From Hypericum androsaemum (lineage: Eukaryota; Streptophyta; Magnoliopsida; Malpighiales; Hypericaceae): a stretch of 64,000 nucleotides of DNA. Positions 23,003-33,762 of the stretch are shown here, piece by piece (the stretch's first letter is position 1; the number at the start of each line of letters is the position of its first letter). The notes under the pieces were generated by a model that saw nothing but the letters and a program-made list of their open reading frames with translations, was not told the DNA's origin and made no database searches. The stretch covers positions 13,698,671-13,762,670 of the forward strand of contig OZ023183.1 of NCBI GenBank assembly GCA_963995505.1. The letters are read 5' to 3'. A program made the position numbers and the translations under genes.

Positions 23003-23863
23003 ATGGAAGGAGCTCGTGGAAGTGTGGAGTTTGCTCGTGCGGTCGTACGGCTGGTACGTGCTCAATTTTTGCTATTTAATATATGATCTATCACGTATAT
23101 TATTCTTGTATAATCGGAGTATCATCAGCATAAATAGTATTTGAATAATTGATCAGTACTAAGATAATGGGATTAGTTTCAAATTTCATATCATTGTGAG
23201 GTCATAACTTGCACACCTGTTAGATTTAATCCATGCTGTCTAAAGAGTTTGATTTTGCGAGTGGTATTTATATGGAAGGAAGGATTTGTTATAATATTAA
23301 TAATGCAATGTGTCTTATAAACAAACTAATGACTTTTGCAAATAGTAGTATAATAATCTCAATAATATGATAGTAGAGTGTTACATTTTATATCATTGTA
23401 AGGTCATAATGTGTATAATCAAGATATCTATATGAAAGTAAATGGACATGTCACCAACTAGACATGTCATGTAGGTTAGGAATAAAATTAGATCTACAAC
23501 AACCTTTAATTTCATTTGATGTTACAATAAATTAATTTTCCCAGTAATTGTAAAGTAATCGTTCTACCACAGAAGTGGCTCGTCCTGAAGGTGGAGATCT
23601 GCTCAAGGAGGAGAGGGACCAAGTACGAGGAGAGCTTCGGGTGGCTGCTCGGGAAGCTGGCCGGCGGCGGGACTGAGGGAAGAGAGGAGGGGAGGAGAGA
23701 TGGAAAATATTTTTTATTTTTTGTATTGTGTTATTATGAAGTTGGTGTAATACCAATTTTCAAATCCATAAACATTTTTGTCTCATATTCTAACAGTAAA
23801 CGTAAATTTTGGCTCCAGAAACCAAAAAATCGGTGTTTGTCAACCATCAAGATTTACATTTAA
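23003..23863 (+). CDS. Two-exon small reading frame, copy B
   Basis: Not recognised. Exon 1 (23003-23053) reads MEGARGSVEFARAVVRL and ends at a good splice donor (cggctg/gtacgtgc). Exon 2 starts at 23573 after a pyrimidine-containing acceptor (ttctaccacag/aagtgg) and reads KWLVLKVEICSRRRGTKYEE, then a SFGWLLGKLAGG segment. The join keeps the frame. A stop precedes the ATG in frame. The open frame runs to 23863, but the part after about 23700 is AT-rich and probably not original coding sequence. Copy C (28335-29291) preserves both exons, both splice sites and the frame. Between copies I see two synonymous changes and one amino-acid change in the core. The product would be small and basic. It could be a truncated gene. 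Confidence 0.4.
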
Positions 23864-24229
23864 CTACTTGGACAGTTGGTGTAACCTCTTCTGTTTTATT
23901 GGGTGGTTGATGTATCTCTCGGGTTGAGTAGTGCTCTTTTGCTTCCTGGGAAAATGCTGCTCAACTTTTGTCTGTAAACCCTTGTGTGTAAACACTTTTG
24001 GGATATCAATACAATATTTACTTTTCAAAAAAAAATTTCAACTTCTTGTACCTTCTGGTATGTTAACTCCCACCACAAGGATATTTTATGCAAACGAAAA
24101 TCAAGGCATAGGAAAATTTGACAAAGTCTAGTTTCTCACTCATTTTATTTTATCTCATGCACGAGACTGGTTAATTTAGTCAAAAACAACGAAGGAATTC
24201 GGGGGCCAAAGCTTGATCTCGTACTTGGA

Positions 24230-24890
24230 GTCATATGGCCCTTCTCTTCCAACATGGATGGAATGGTGAGGGGTGGTATGAGCAAGAAGATGTGGTTCGT
24301 TTTGTATGCTCTAATTAATTGGGGCTTTGGCTCAATAAGAATGATGCAATTCCGAAGAGAGCATAGACAACTAAGAGCTTCTTAACCATACAATTCATTG
24401 ACGAGTTCAAGAATGGGTAATTTGGTCTGGTTCAATTCCCGAACTGACCAATCAAGATTTACTAATGTACATGGATTCCCTGAAAGAGAGAAGAGGCGTT
24501 GGATGAGGAGGGACTACGCTCGTAGAGGGAGAAATAATTTAATTTGGGTCCACTTGAGTAATTTTAACTCGATTTATTGTACTTCTATTGTAATTCGGGT
24601 TGACATTAGGATAGGATGAATGTAAATAGCGAGTTTGTGCGCTATTAATTTTTTCCTAGTGTCTGACTTTTTATCGCAATAATCGAGACAATTCTTTTCT
24701 CAATTGTCACTTTTTCCCATCGAATTTTGTGGCAATTAAATTTTTACTGAGACCTCGTGTGTAACCTCCGTAAAATCGTATGGGAAAAGTCACCGCTCAG
24801 ATGGGGGAGGGAACCACTCGGGTAAGGGAAGGGAACCAATGTAAATATTATTATTATTATAACTATATTAAGATATATAAATAAAAAGAA
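24230..24890 (+). mobile_element. LINE 3' tail in copy B
   Basis: About 24240-24380 encodes, across a frameshift, the end of a LINE ORF2 (GGMSKKMWFVLYALINW). A long 3' UTR follows, ending in aaataaaaagaatttactta then a short A run near 24905. The paired copy is at about 29505-30165. Confidence 0.6.
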
Positions 24891-25263
24891 TTTACTTATT
24901 AAAAAAAGTTTGCTCTCGGTTTTAATATTGTGCTGCTTTTTCTTGTCATTCCAATTACAACTGACAACTTACAATTTTAGGTGCACAAACCAAAGAGTAT
25001 TTGCTCTAATAATAAAATTGAAAGACGAAATAGAGAGTGCCGAGAGTTCAAATATGGATCACGAGAAAAAATTTACTTATTAGAAAAAACTTTTATGTGC
25101 AGAAAATTAGTATTCAGTTGCACATTTAGAGTAGGAAATCCATATTTTCTCACACATTTTAGTAACTTATATTGGAGCAATAAAATTTTGATCTATATAA
25201 AAAGTCAAATTACAACTCTCTTGTAATTGCTTGTGTTTATCCTCCTCCCTGGGAGAATTGGTG

Positions 25264-25835
25264 TAACCCACAACGAGGTGATGGAGGAACTATTTCTAGG
25301 TTCAAGCTTTAGGTGGGGCTGAAGTGCTCATCACCCTCTCCTCGATCGATGAGATGTTGTTGTGGAGCTCGAAGTTAGATCCCTTTTTTAAAAACATCGC
25401 TCCTTGGTCCCTATGCTTCAGAGCCGAAACGAGAAGTCTCTGGCTTCAGATTCGGGGGATTCCCCTCCAGGCTTGGTCGAACTCCCTTTTGGAATTGCTG
25501 CCTTCCTCTCTTGGCAAGGTCAAGTCAGTACACAAGGACACTTCGTGTAGGAAGCGACTGGACGTCGCTTTAGTTCTCATATCAACGTACTCCGTGGATC
25601 AGATTGATAAGAAAATCAACCTTAAAATCGTGTAGCAACCAGGGTCTGATTGGGCCTATGGTTGTATTGATTCTGATGGAGATGCTATGTTGGATTGGGA
25701 CTTTGACTTTGTTGTTGAGGGTTAGTTGTTCTGCATATCCCTTGCCCTCAACTTGGGGTTAATTGAGTGGTAATACATTGCCCTCAACTTGGGGTTAATT
25801 GAGTGGTAATACATTTTACTTATAAAAAAATTGGA
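25264..25835 (+). mobile_element. LINE ORF1 fragment with 3' tail, copy B
   Basis: The frame 25324-25635 reads LWLQIRGIPLQAWS and, after a gap, CRKRLDVALVLIST. This is the layout of the DUF4283-type nucleic-acid-binding domain in ORF1 of plant LINEs. It then runs into a LINE-like 3' tail (ttaattgagtggtaatacattttacttat then A-rich). A 34-bp word ending gtggtaatacatt is tandemly duplicated at about 25742-25810. ORF2 is missing. Copy C keeps a different part of ORF1 between the same flanks. Confidence 0.6.
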
Positions 25836-26579
25836 TAAAATCAACATCTACTTAAAAAAAAATTATTTTACCCTCAATTATGCATTCAAGTTCAAGTTGG
25901 TGATTCCACCAATCATTTGCTGCTGTAGGTAGCTAATTTAATACGCACAGTTGAGATTTATCCAAAATAACATAGTATTAGGTAAAGATGTGAGCAGCAC
26001 AGATCACTTAGATCACTGGCAACCGATTTGTTCTACTTTAATTAAAATATTTTGAGTCCAAATTATTAGAAATACAATACTGTTAAATATTTGTTGAATT
26101 TTTTTGTTACTATTAACAATTCTAACATATTCGAATTTAGATTAATCTACCTAATAGTTCAAATACAACGTAAAAATATGACCTCGACATGCCTAACATT
26201 TGAGGAGTCATGGCGGTGGAAAAAAACATTAGTTTAGGCCGGCGCATGAGTTAATGCTTCCCTCATTACTGTTTAAATTTTTTCACGTTTTCTGATGTTC
26301 CCATCATAAATTTGGCCAGGACTCGGTTTGATTTCATCCTCGCAAAATATATATCCGGGCTCTGCCAAAAACAAAAAAGTACAAATCCGGGCAACGGATT
26401 CTTATGCTTCTACTATTTCGGTTCCGAGCTCCGGTCCACTTTTTTTTGGGAGAACGTCGTCGTTTTATGGCCGACGTGGACTGCCACGTGGCTTAGACTA
26501 TGACTACTCGATGCTGACGTGGTGGGGATAAATTACCAAATTAGTACTAAATTTAAAAAATCGTGAAAATACCAAAATC

Positions 26580-26652
26580 CGCTGGTGGAGGGAATCAAAC
26601 CCGGGTCTTTTGGTTGGAAGCCCGACATCATCACCAACTAGGCTACAACAAC
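26580..26652 (-). other. tRNA-Gly-like sequence in the left MULE arm
   Basis: On the minus strand the order is tagcctagttggtgatgatg (box A-like), ggcttccaacc (an anticodon arm with UCC), then agacccgggtttgattccc (box B-like). This resembles tRNA-Gly(UCC), and the mirrored arm carries it on the plus strand at about 27395-27455. The acceptor stem does not pair convincingly, so I call it tRNA-derived, not a functional tRNA. Confidence 0.5.
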
Positions 26653-26797
26653 ACTTATTTATCAAGCGCAGCAAAGTATTTATATAATATAATTATAAGA
26701 CATGCTTCCTTCAAGAGGCACCTTCTCCAGATATTTATCAAAATCAATAATCAAACTCCAATAGGCGAACACGAGGAGCTTGACATCGTTGTCCTCG

Positions 26798-26986
26798 TCA
26801 TCCGGGGCAGCAAGGGAAGAGCTCGATATGGTCATAGAAGAGGGCAGCATCGGGCTGGGGCCCGCGCTGGCCAGCTGAGTACTCGAGGAACCCCTGGAGG
26901 AGCTCGATCTCATCCTTGTCGGCCCACAACTGTTGGAACAGCCGCCGCATCTCATCCTGCGGGAGGGGCTTCCGAACTGGTGGCAC
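26798..26986 (-). pseudogene. Captured GeBP/DUF573 domain fragment
   Basis: The minus-strand frame reads RRLFQQLWADKDEIELLQGF, then a short linker and DAALFYDHIE. GeBP-family transcriptional regulators have a central domain with the pattern F-Q-R-L-W-S-x-x-D-E-I-x-x-L-Q-G and later an F-Y-x-x-I motif, which matches in order and spacing. The upstream minus-strand sequence (to about 27170) is Pro/Ser-rich, like the N-terminus of such proteins, but in another frame. Only part of the domain is present and the leucine-zipper C-terminus is absent, so no function is expected. Confidence 0.68.
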
Positions 26987-28334
26987 TTGAGGTCCGGCGG
27001 GGAGATTGCAACAGTTGGAAGAGCAAGGTCGTTGGGGACGGCGGTGATGGTGACAGGAACGGGGACGGTAGACGTTGGAGGCAGATGGGACGGCGATGGG
27101 GACAGGAACAGGGACGGTGGAGGGAAGGTGGGGCGGAGGTCTTCCTTGTCGTCGTCTTCGTCATCTCGGGGTCGTCTCTGAAGAGAGTGAGAGAGAGTCA
27201 GTTAGGATTTTAGGCAATTGAGTAAAGATTTGAGGGACGCACATAAGGTGTTTGATTTAAATGGTTGGGTTGGGTGCGATTCATGGAGTTTAGGTATTGA
27301 TAAAGAAGAAGAGTTTCTGGAGAAGATGAGTCTGGAGGAAGGTCTTATAAATTCATTATATAATATTTATGGTGCGTATTGATCAATAAGTATAGTTGGT
27401 GATGATGTCGGGCTTCCAACCAAAAGACCCGGGTTCAATTCCCTCCGCCAGCAGATTTTGGTATTTTCACAATTTTTAAAATTTGGTACTAATTTGAAAA
27501 TTTATTCCCGCCACGTCAGCATCGAGTAGTCATAGTCTAAGTCACGTGGCAGTCCACATCGGCCATAAAACGACGACGTTCTCCCAAAAAAAAAGCGGAC
27601 CGGAGCTGAGGACCAGTCCGTGATAAAAATTGAAATAAGTTAGACATGTTTTACGGTTCTAAAACCACAGGGTAGCCAAGTGATAATCGGTGAAACTATA
27701 GGGTACTTAAGTGTACTTTTTCCTAGAATCTTTGTATCAACCCAAAATCTTAAAACAATTATATCATAGAATTACTGTTGGATATATACTAACTCCACTT
27801 TAAAGTATGAAAACGACTATGTCCTAATCTAGTTGATGATTCTCTCCAAAAAAAAATCTAGTTGATGATAAAACATATCATCACACAGACAGACAAACCA
27901 GGATATATAAACATATTATACAGATGACGTTTGAGTTTATTAAAGTCAACAAATATTCATCATCTTAAGTGTAATTGAACTTCCTATTTGATAGTTAATC
28001 AGATAATTAAGAAAATGGGAGCCATACATGGCGCCTGTAATCCTATTTATTTGGACAGCAACGAGAGTTGCCCTCCATACGGCTGTTGAGTGTTGACTTC
28101 CATCTTCTCCTTGTCACGAAGATTTAATGCAGTTCATCGAGAATTGATCAAAGTGATAAAAAATCTAGATTCATTTAAAGAATTCTTTGATTTAAGCTTT
28201 ACAAATATAAAAGATAATATTTATAACCATCCCTTATTTAGAGTACGACACTACTAGACTCTGAATACGAAAGATAAAAAAAGCCGTTAATCTTTGGCTG
28301 TGATTTTAAGTGGCAACAAGTATTCTAGTATGAC

Positions 28335-29291
28335 ATGGAAGGAGCTCGTGGAAGTGTGGAGTTCGCTCGTGCGGTCGTACGGCTGGTACGTGCTCAATTT
28401 TTACTATTTAATATATGATCTATCACGTACATTATTCTTGTATAATCGGAGTATCATCAGCATAAATAGTATTTGAATAATTGATCAGTAATAAGATGAT
28501 AGGATTGGTGTCAAATTTCATATCATTGTGAGGTCATAACTTGCACACCTGTCAGATTTAATCTAAGTTGCCTGAAGAGTTTGATTTTGCGAGTGGTATT
28601 TATATGGAAGGATGGATTTTTTTAAAAGTGAAATGATTTATTCTCCAAATGTTCACCAAAAAAAGGTTACAACAAGGCACAAAAGTTAATAATGCAATGT
28701 ATCTTTTAAACAAACTCATGATTTTTGCAAATAGTAATATAATAATCTCAAAAATATGATAGTGAAGTGTTACATTTTATATCATTGTAAGGTCATAATG
28801 TGTATAATCAAGATATCTATATGAAAGTAAATGGATATGTCATCAACTAGACATGTCATGTAGGTTAGGAATAAAATTAGATCTACAACCACCTTTAATT
28901 TCATTTGATGTTACAATAAATTAATTTTCCCAATAGTTCTAAAGTAATCGTTCTACCACAGAAGTGGCTCGTCCTGAAGGTGGAGATCTGCTCAAGGAGG
29001 AGAGGAACCAAGTACGAGGAGAGCTCCGGGTGGCTGCTCGGGAAGCTGGCCGGCGGCGGGACTGAGGGAAGAGAGAAGGGGAGGAGAGAGAGAAAGGAGA
29101 GATGGAAAATATTTTTATTTTTTGTATTGTATTATTATGAAGTTGGTATAATACCAATTTTCAAATCCACAAAATTTTTTGTCTCATATTCTAACAGTAA
29201 ACGTAAATTTTGGCTCGAGAAACCAAAAAATCTGTGTTTGTCAACTATCAAGATTTACACTCAACTTCTTGGACCTTCGGTTTTTTTTTGA
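28335..29291 (+). CDS. Two-exon small reading frame, copy C
   Basis: Paralogue of 23003-23863. Exon 1 is 28335-28385 with the same donor (ctg/gtacgtgc). Exon 2 starts at 28962 after the same acceptor. The core protein differs from copy B at one residue (S for F in the E-S-F/S-G-W-L-L segment) plus silent changes. After G-G-T-E-G-R-E the frame gains an extra basic stretch (agagaga insertions) and continues to 29291 through AT-rich DNA. The intron carries a short insertion relative to copy B (about 28618-28680, T-rich to gcacaaaag). I do not recognise the product. Confidence 0.4.
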
Positions 29292-29504
29292 AAGGTAGAC
29301 CTTCGAGTATGTTAACTCCCTCTCTCTCTTTTTTGATGAAAAGGTTATGTTAACTCCAACCACAAGGATATTTTACCCACCACAAAGATATTTTTTGCAA
29401 ACGAACGTCACAAAGCATAGGAGAATTTGACTGCAACTTAGTATCTCAATCATTTTATTCTATCTCATACACGAGAGTGGTTAATTTCGTCAAAAATAAC
29501 AAAA

Positions 29505-30165
29505 AAATGGTGAGGGGTGGTATGAGTAAGAAGGTGTGGTTTGCCTTGTATGTTATAATTAATTGGAGCTTTTGGCTGAATAGGAATGATGCAATTCTGA
29601 GGAGAGCATAGGCAACTGTGAGCTTCTTAACCATACAATTCATCGACGAGTTCATGAATGGGTGATTTGTTCTAATTCAATTCCCGAACTGGCCAATCAA
29701 GATTTACTAATGTACATGGATTCCCTGAAAGAGAGAAGAGGCGTTGGATGAGGAGGGACTATGCTCGGAGAGGGAGAAATAATTTAATTTGGGTCCACTT
29801 GGGTAATTTTAACTCGATTTGTTGTACTTCTATTGTAATATGAGTTAACATTAGGATAGGATGAATGTAAATAGCGAATTTGTGCGCTATTTATTTTTTC
29901 CTGGTGTCTGACTTTTTATTGCAATGATGGAGGCAATTCTTTTCTCAATCGTAACTTTTTTCCATCAGATTTGGCGGCAATTAAATTTTTAATGAGACCT
30001 CGACTGCAACTTTTCTACAATCGTACGGGGAGAGTCATTGCTCGAATGGAGGAGGGGACCACTCGTGCAATGGAAGGGAACCGATGTAAATATTATTATA
30101 ATAACTATATTAAGATATATAAATAAAAAGAATTTACTTATCAAAAAATGTTTGCTCTCGATTTT
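29505..30165 (+). mobile_element. LINE 3' tail in copy C
   Basis: 29507-29610 reads MVRGGMSKKVWFALYVIINW then SFWLNRNDAILRRA, matching the end of plant LINE ORF2 (W-x-I-W-x-x-R-N pattern). The 3' UTR ends in aaataaaaagaatttacttatc and an A run near 30150. It is better preserved than the copy in segment B. Confidence 0.68.
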
Positions 30166-30510
30166 GATATTGCGCTGCTTTCTCTTGTCATTCCAATTAC
30201 AACTGACAACATAAAATTTTAGGTGCACAAACCAAAGAGTATTTGTTCTAATAATGTAAATGAAGGACGAAATAGAGAGTGCCATGGCAAACATAGATCA
30301 CCACAAAAAATCTACTTATAAAAAAAATTAGGCGCAGAAAATTAGATTCAGTTGCACATTTAGAGTAGGAAATCAATATTTTCTGACACGTTTTAGTAAC
30401 TAATATTGGAGCACTAAAATTTTGATCTATATAAAAAGTCCAATTACAACTCTCTTGTAATAGCTTAGGTGTTTATCCTCCGCCTTGGGAGAATTGGCGT
30501 AACCCACAAC

Positions 30511-31296
30511 TGTTGGAAAATTGAATAAATATTCAATGCAAAAGCTCAAGTGGAAAGACCCAAAGTGTCAAAACAAAAGTTGAAGTGGAAAAGCCCAATA
30601 TGGAATGAGAAATGACAATCCCACATTAAAAAGTGCAATAAGATTTTTCTAGTTTATAAGGAGAAATTCCTTGTTAGCTAGGAAATAAGTTGACCACCTG
30701 GAAAGTCAACTCGGACTGCTGCGAGGGATGGCGTAGCACCATCCGAGCAGAGCACGTGCGTGTGCGCATGGCACATTGGAGCCTTAAAATTTTGGCAAGT
30801 TCCGAAGACTTCCAAAAGGTCGAAGGGTTACGAGCGAACCTGAAGGGGCGCACATGCGAATCCAGAAGCTCCCAGAACACCGAAGGGACGGGAGCCACGA
30901 ACGAATTGGCTAGAGAAGTACCTGAAGGGCAGCCTGCCTACTGGCCGAACGGAAGCATCTCCTCGGAAATACCTGCCTCCACTCCATCCAATGCCTATAA
31001 ATAGGCCCCTCCCCCTCACTTGCAACTCACTCCGAACACTCATTTCATAAGTACTAGCAATAGTCGTTCTCCTCTCTCCCTATCACAGAAAGTTCTGAAT
31101 ATTCAAGGTTCGCCTGGAAGCTTCGAGGGTCGTTGTGCTGCGAACTCGGAAGTAGCCTAGTCGTTGTATCTTGGGGACGATTGCCGCAGATCATAAGCAC
31201 TGAATACGGGACAATCTCATCTTACGGAGAAAGAGTCCAACTCTTGCCTCGACCATACCAGATCCTAATCAAGTACACCACCTCCGACAAACAACA
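30511..31296 (+). mobile_element. Solo LTR, copia-like
   Basis: 786 bp from TGTTGGAAAATTG to CAACA, flanked by a perfect 5-bp duplication ACAAC (30506-30510 and 31297-31301). The empty site is visible in copy B (aacccacaacgaggtgatgg at 25265). A TATA box (cctataaatagg) lies at about 30992. A 104-codon open frame (30690-31004) falls inside U3 and is not considered a gene. Confidence 0.9.
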
Positions 31297-31299
31297 ACA

Positions 31300-32215
31300 A
31301 CGAGTTGATGGAGGAGCTATTTCTAGGTTCAAGGTTTAGGTGGGGTTGATGTTGTGCAGCCCTTAGCTGCTGATGTTCTCGATGCTGATGTCCACTCCTC
31401 TGCCAATGTTGCCCCTTTCCCACTTCCCGCTGTTTCCATGGTTACTGAGCTACAGATTCTGGTGCCCCGTGAGGAAGGTGATGCTGTGTTGGCGGGTGAG
31501 TAGGTGCTCGCTTATGATGCGGGCTTGGTGGATGATTTTAAGTTCCTAGCTTCTATTGGCGTGACTAACTTGCATCTTTGTGGCTTTATGGATGAGGCTA
31601 CTGTGTCATCCTTGGAGGCGAGGCTCTCGCCTATTCCAGTGTAGCCTGCTTCTCTGCACAGGAAGAGCTATAGAGTGAAATCAACGCTGACGACCCCAAT
31701 TAGATCAAGTTGTCGGGCTAGAAAACCCATGCACAATGCAGCTGCTCTCGAGATGCTCACATCGCAGAAACAAAAATTAGATCCCCCAAAGAGGCCTATA
31801 GCGGAGCAAAGCCTTTCCTCGCTTTTAACAAACTTGGTGGAGGTGGAAGCCGATGCTCTTTGGGATGAACTCGCGGCGAAGGCTTGACATTTGGCAATAC
31901 TTATGGGCATTTTTTTGGATGAAGACGCCTCAATCATCCTCCCCGAAATCAAGGCCGCAGCTCGGGATCCTTTCTTGACTCATCCCTTTTGATCCTCACA
32001 AATACTGGTGCTCTTGTTAGGATATTTGGTGAAAGTTGTCCTATTTTTGATTCATATTGGGTTGGTATTCGGGGTGAAACTTGATAGCGGTTATCTTACT
32101 TTATCGAGATATGGATTATCTAATATTTTGGATGGGATCGGTATCCTATGTACAGATGATGTAATTAAACTTGGAGTTAATTGAGTAGCAATACATTTTA
32201 CTTATATAAAAAAAG
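31300..32215 (+). mobile_element. LINE ORF1 C-terminal fragment with 3' tail, copy C
   Basis: Pieces of a Ser/Ala/Asp-rich frame (31340-31650) and a basic piece (31675-31887) fit the C-terminal part of a LINE ORF1. It is followed by a tail shared with copy B (gttaattgagtagcaatacattttactta and A run at about 32205). Copy B has the N-terminal nucleic-acid-binding part instead, so the two copies have lost different halves. Confidence 0.5.
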
Positions 32216-32343
32216 TTGAATAAAATGAACAGCTACTTAAAAAAAATTATTTTACCCTCAATTATGTATCCAAGGTGAAGTTGGTGATTCCACCCATCAT
32301 TTGCTGATGTAGTAGGTAGCTAATTTAATACGAACAGTTGAAG

Positions 32344-33105
32344 CAATCAAGCCGGAAATAACCAAGTTGATGCATATTATGAATTTCTTGCAGGGAAATC
32401 TATAAGTGTCGCACAAATAAGTTGCGTGGATAAATTATTGCACCACACAAGTGCCATAAGCATTCTGTGATATACCGGTTAAAATGCGCAAGTAACCAAT
32501 CTTCCAAAAAATCTTGCCATTTGCCTACTCCGACTGCTATTTTTTTATATCGAGTTGGCTCCTTTAAATAAACCACTATGAATATGACTATGACCAGCGC
32601 CAGATACGCGAAGATAATGATATTGATGAGCAAAGACTCATCCACGAGTGACCATAAAATGAATTCGATTTTATTTTATTTTATTCGAAAATTTAATTTG
32701 CATTGAACTGGTTCAAACGAATCCTAATTCTGATTCGACGATTTAAATTCGTCCTTAGCCGAATCAAATCTGAATTCATAAATTTAGAATTCGTTAATTC
32801 TGCGAATTGGGTCGAAAATATTCGATTTCGCCGAAGAATTCATCAAATTATGTATAATAAAGAAATAAGATCAAATTTGAAAAGAGTGGAAAAAGAGAAT
32901 TATAATTTCAAATTTCCCTTTTAGTCCCTGCCCCCTCACGTTTCCTTCAACTTTTCTTCTGGCGGTAATAATCTAATAAAATTGCTTTAGTGAAAATGTG
33001 CATGAATTATATGTGTATGTACGTACTTTCGAAAAATAATATGTTTTTATATACTTAATCAATTATACGAGTACTTTTTTGTTTAAATATTTAAAACGAC
33101 ATATA
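32344..33105. other. AT-rich DNA with gaattc-type degenerate repeat
   Basis: No gene. At 32650-32860 degenerate words around gaattcgaattaaatt resemble those at 41624-41945 and may be a decayed hAT-type end. A minus-strand frame of 81 codons (32645-32400) is hydrophobic at its start but unrecognised. Confidence 0.3.
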
Positions 33106-33107
33106 CA

Positions 33108-33190
33108 AGCAAAGTGCATTTGGCTTGGTGGTACAAAAAAATTTATGAATTAGCGGATGTTCTAGGTTCAATCCCAAAATTACTTTTTAG
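33108..33190 (+). repeat. SINE-like fragment (tRNA-derived)
   Basis: tggcttggtggtac resembles a Pol III box A and ggttcaatcccaa, about 45 bases later, a box B. The spacing fits the tRNA-derived head of a SINE. No clear tail or target duplication was found. Confidence 0.4.
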
Positions 33191-33439
33191 AAAAACAACT
33201 TAAATATATAATAACACGTGTAATTCACATATTATATTTATATTAACTAGAAAGAATTATGTTATTTTAAATAGTATTTGGATGATCTAATTAGAATGTG
33301 CACGTTGATCTTTTATATATTTTTAGTACTTGGAACTGTCAAAATTTATTAAACATTGATAATCGAAAATATGTTATATTTTCCTTTTTTTTAATAGTAA
33401 GACCTGTTGACTAGTGTTTCAATGGTTTGGTGAAATCCT

Positions 33440-33562
33440 GAATCGTAACCAGAATTTTTTTACAAAATTCTGGTTCTTATTTCCGAACCGCTTCCCACAT
33501 GCCGGTTTGAGAATTGTGACCGTTAATTCGGCGGTCCAACCGGCCCGTGGCCACCCCTACGG
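33440..33562 (-). repeat. Possible hAT-type element end
   Basis: On the minus strand this starts taggggtggccacgggccgg and continues with alternating ggttcgg-type words, a style typical of ends of plant hAT elements. No partner end was found. Just right of it (33565-33760) is a GC-richer stretch with unrecognised short open frames. Confidence 0.35.
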
Positions 33563-33762
33563 GCTCACCATGACGTTCGTGGGTTCTACCTGATCTTCAC
33601 CCTCCGAATCACACAACACTCCATTGACGCTTCCATCCAGACCACGGCTCGTCCCCAGATAAGCAAAAGCAGGGCATAAATCCCAACAGGAGTCACTACG
33701 AGGCCCATGTAACCGAAGATGGGCTCAAACTAAAAAAGGTCCCATCTTAGGCCTGCCCATTA

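Larger units (their letters stand above)
12414..25946 (+). repeat. Host segment copy B, tandem with copy C
   Basis: Collinear with copy C (25947-32343) from gagatttatcc through to the shared right end around tagctaatttaatacg.acagttga. In order it holds the tttgaggagtcatggcgg block, the gypsy insertion site, the two-exon reading frame (23003-23863), a LINE 3' tail (24230-24890) and a LINE ORF1 fragment (25264-25830). Without the 9.3-kb gypsy insertion it is about 4.2 kb, close to copy C without its insertions. Confidence 0.85.
26421..27723. mobile_element. Pack-MULE carrying a GeBP gene fragment
   Basis: Long inverted repeats (about 26421-26660 and 27385-27610) match closely. The right arm extends a further 110 bases to ttttcc at 27723, while the left outer arm and about 240 bp of flanking host segment are deleted. 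After the right end comes TAGAATCTT, the same 9-bp target used by the MULE at 7247-8124 in copy A. The arm belongs to the same family as the MULE at about 52036-54757. No transposase is present. The interior is GC-rich captured host DNA. Confidence 0.82.
25947..32343 (+). repeat. Host segment copy C
   Basis: Begins where copy B ends and is collinear with it. Insertions unique to this copy are a MULE (26421-27723) and a solo LTR (30511-31296). The right boundary at about 32343 is set by the last bases shared with 25946 (acagttga). Beyond that point the sequence is unrelated. Confidence 0.85.

Noticed and set aside
26580..26652. Functional tRNA-Gly gene
   Set aside because: No convincing acceptor-stem pairing, and the copy in the other arm is equally degenerate. 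It is tRNA-derived only.
26563..27213. 216-codon plus-strand frame inside the MULE
   Set aside because: It runs through the tRNA-like arm and then antisense to the GeBP fragment. The Gly/Arg/Asp richness is the shadow of the Pro/Ser-rich minus strand.
30690..31004. 104-codon open frame as a gene
   Set aside because: It lies entirely inside the solo LTR 30511-31296, upstream of the LTR TATA box, and has no recognisable motif.
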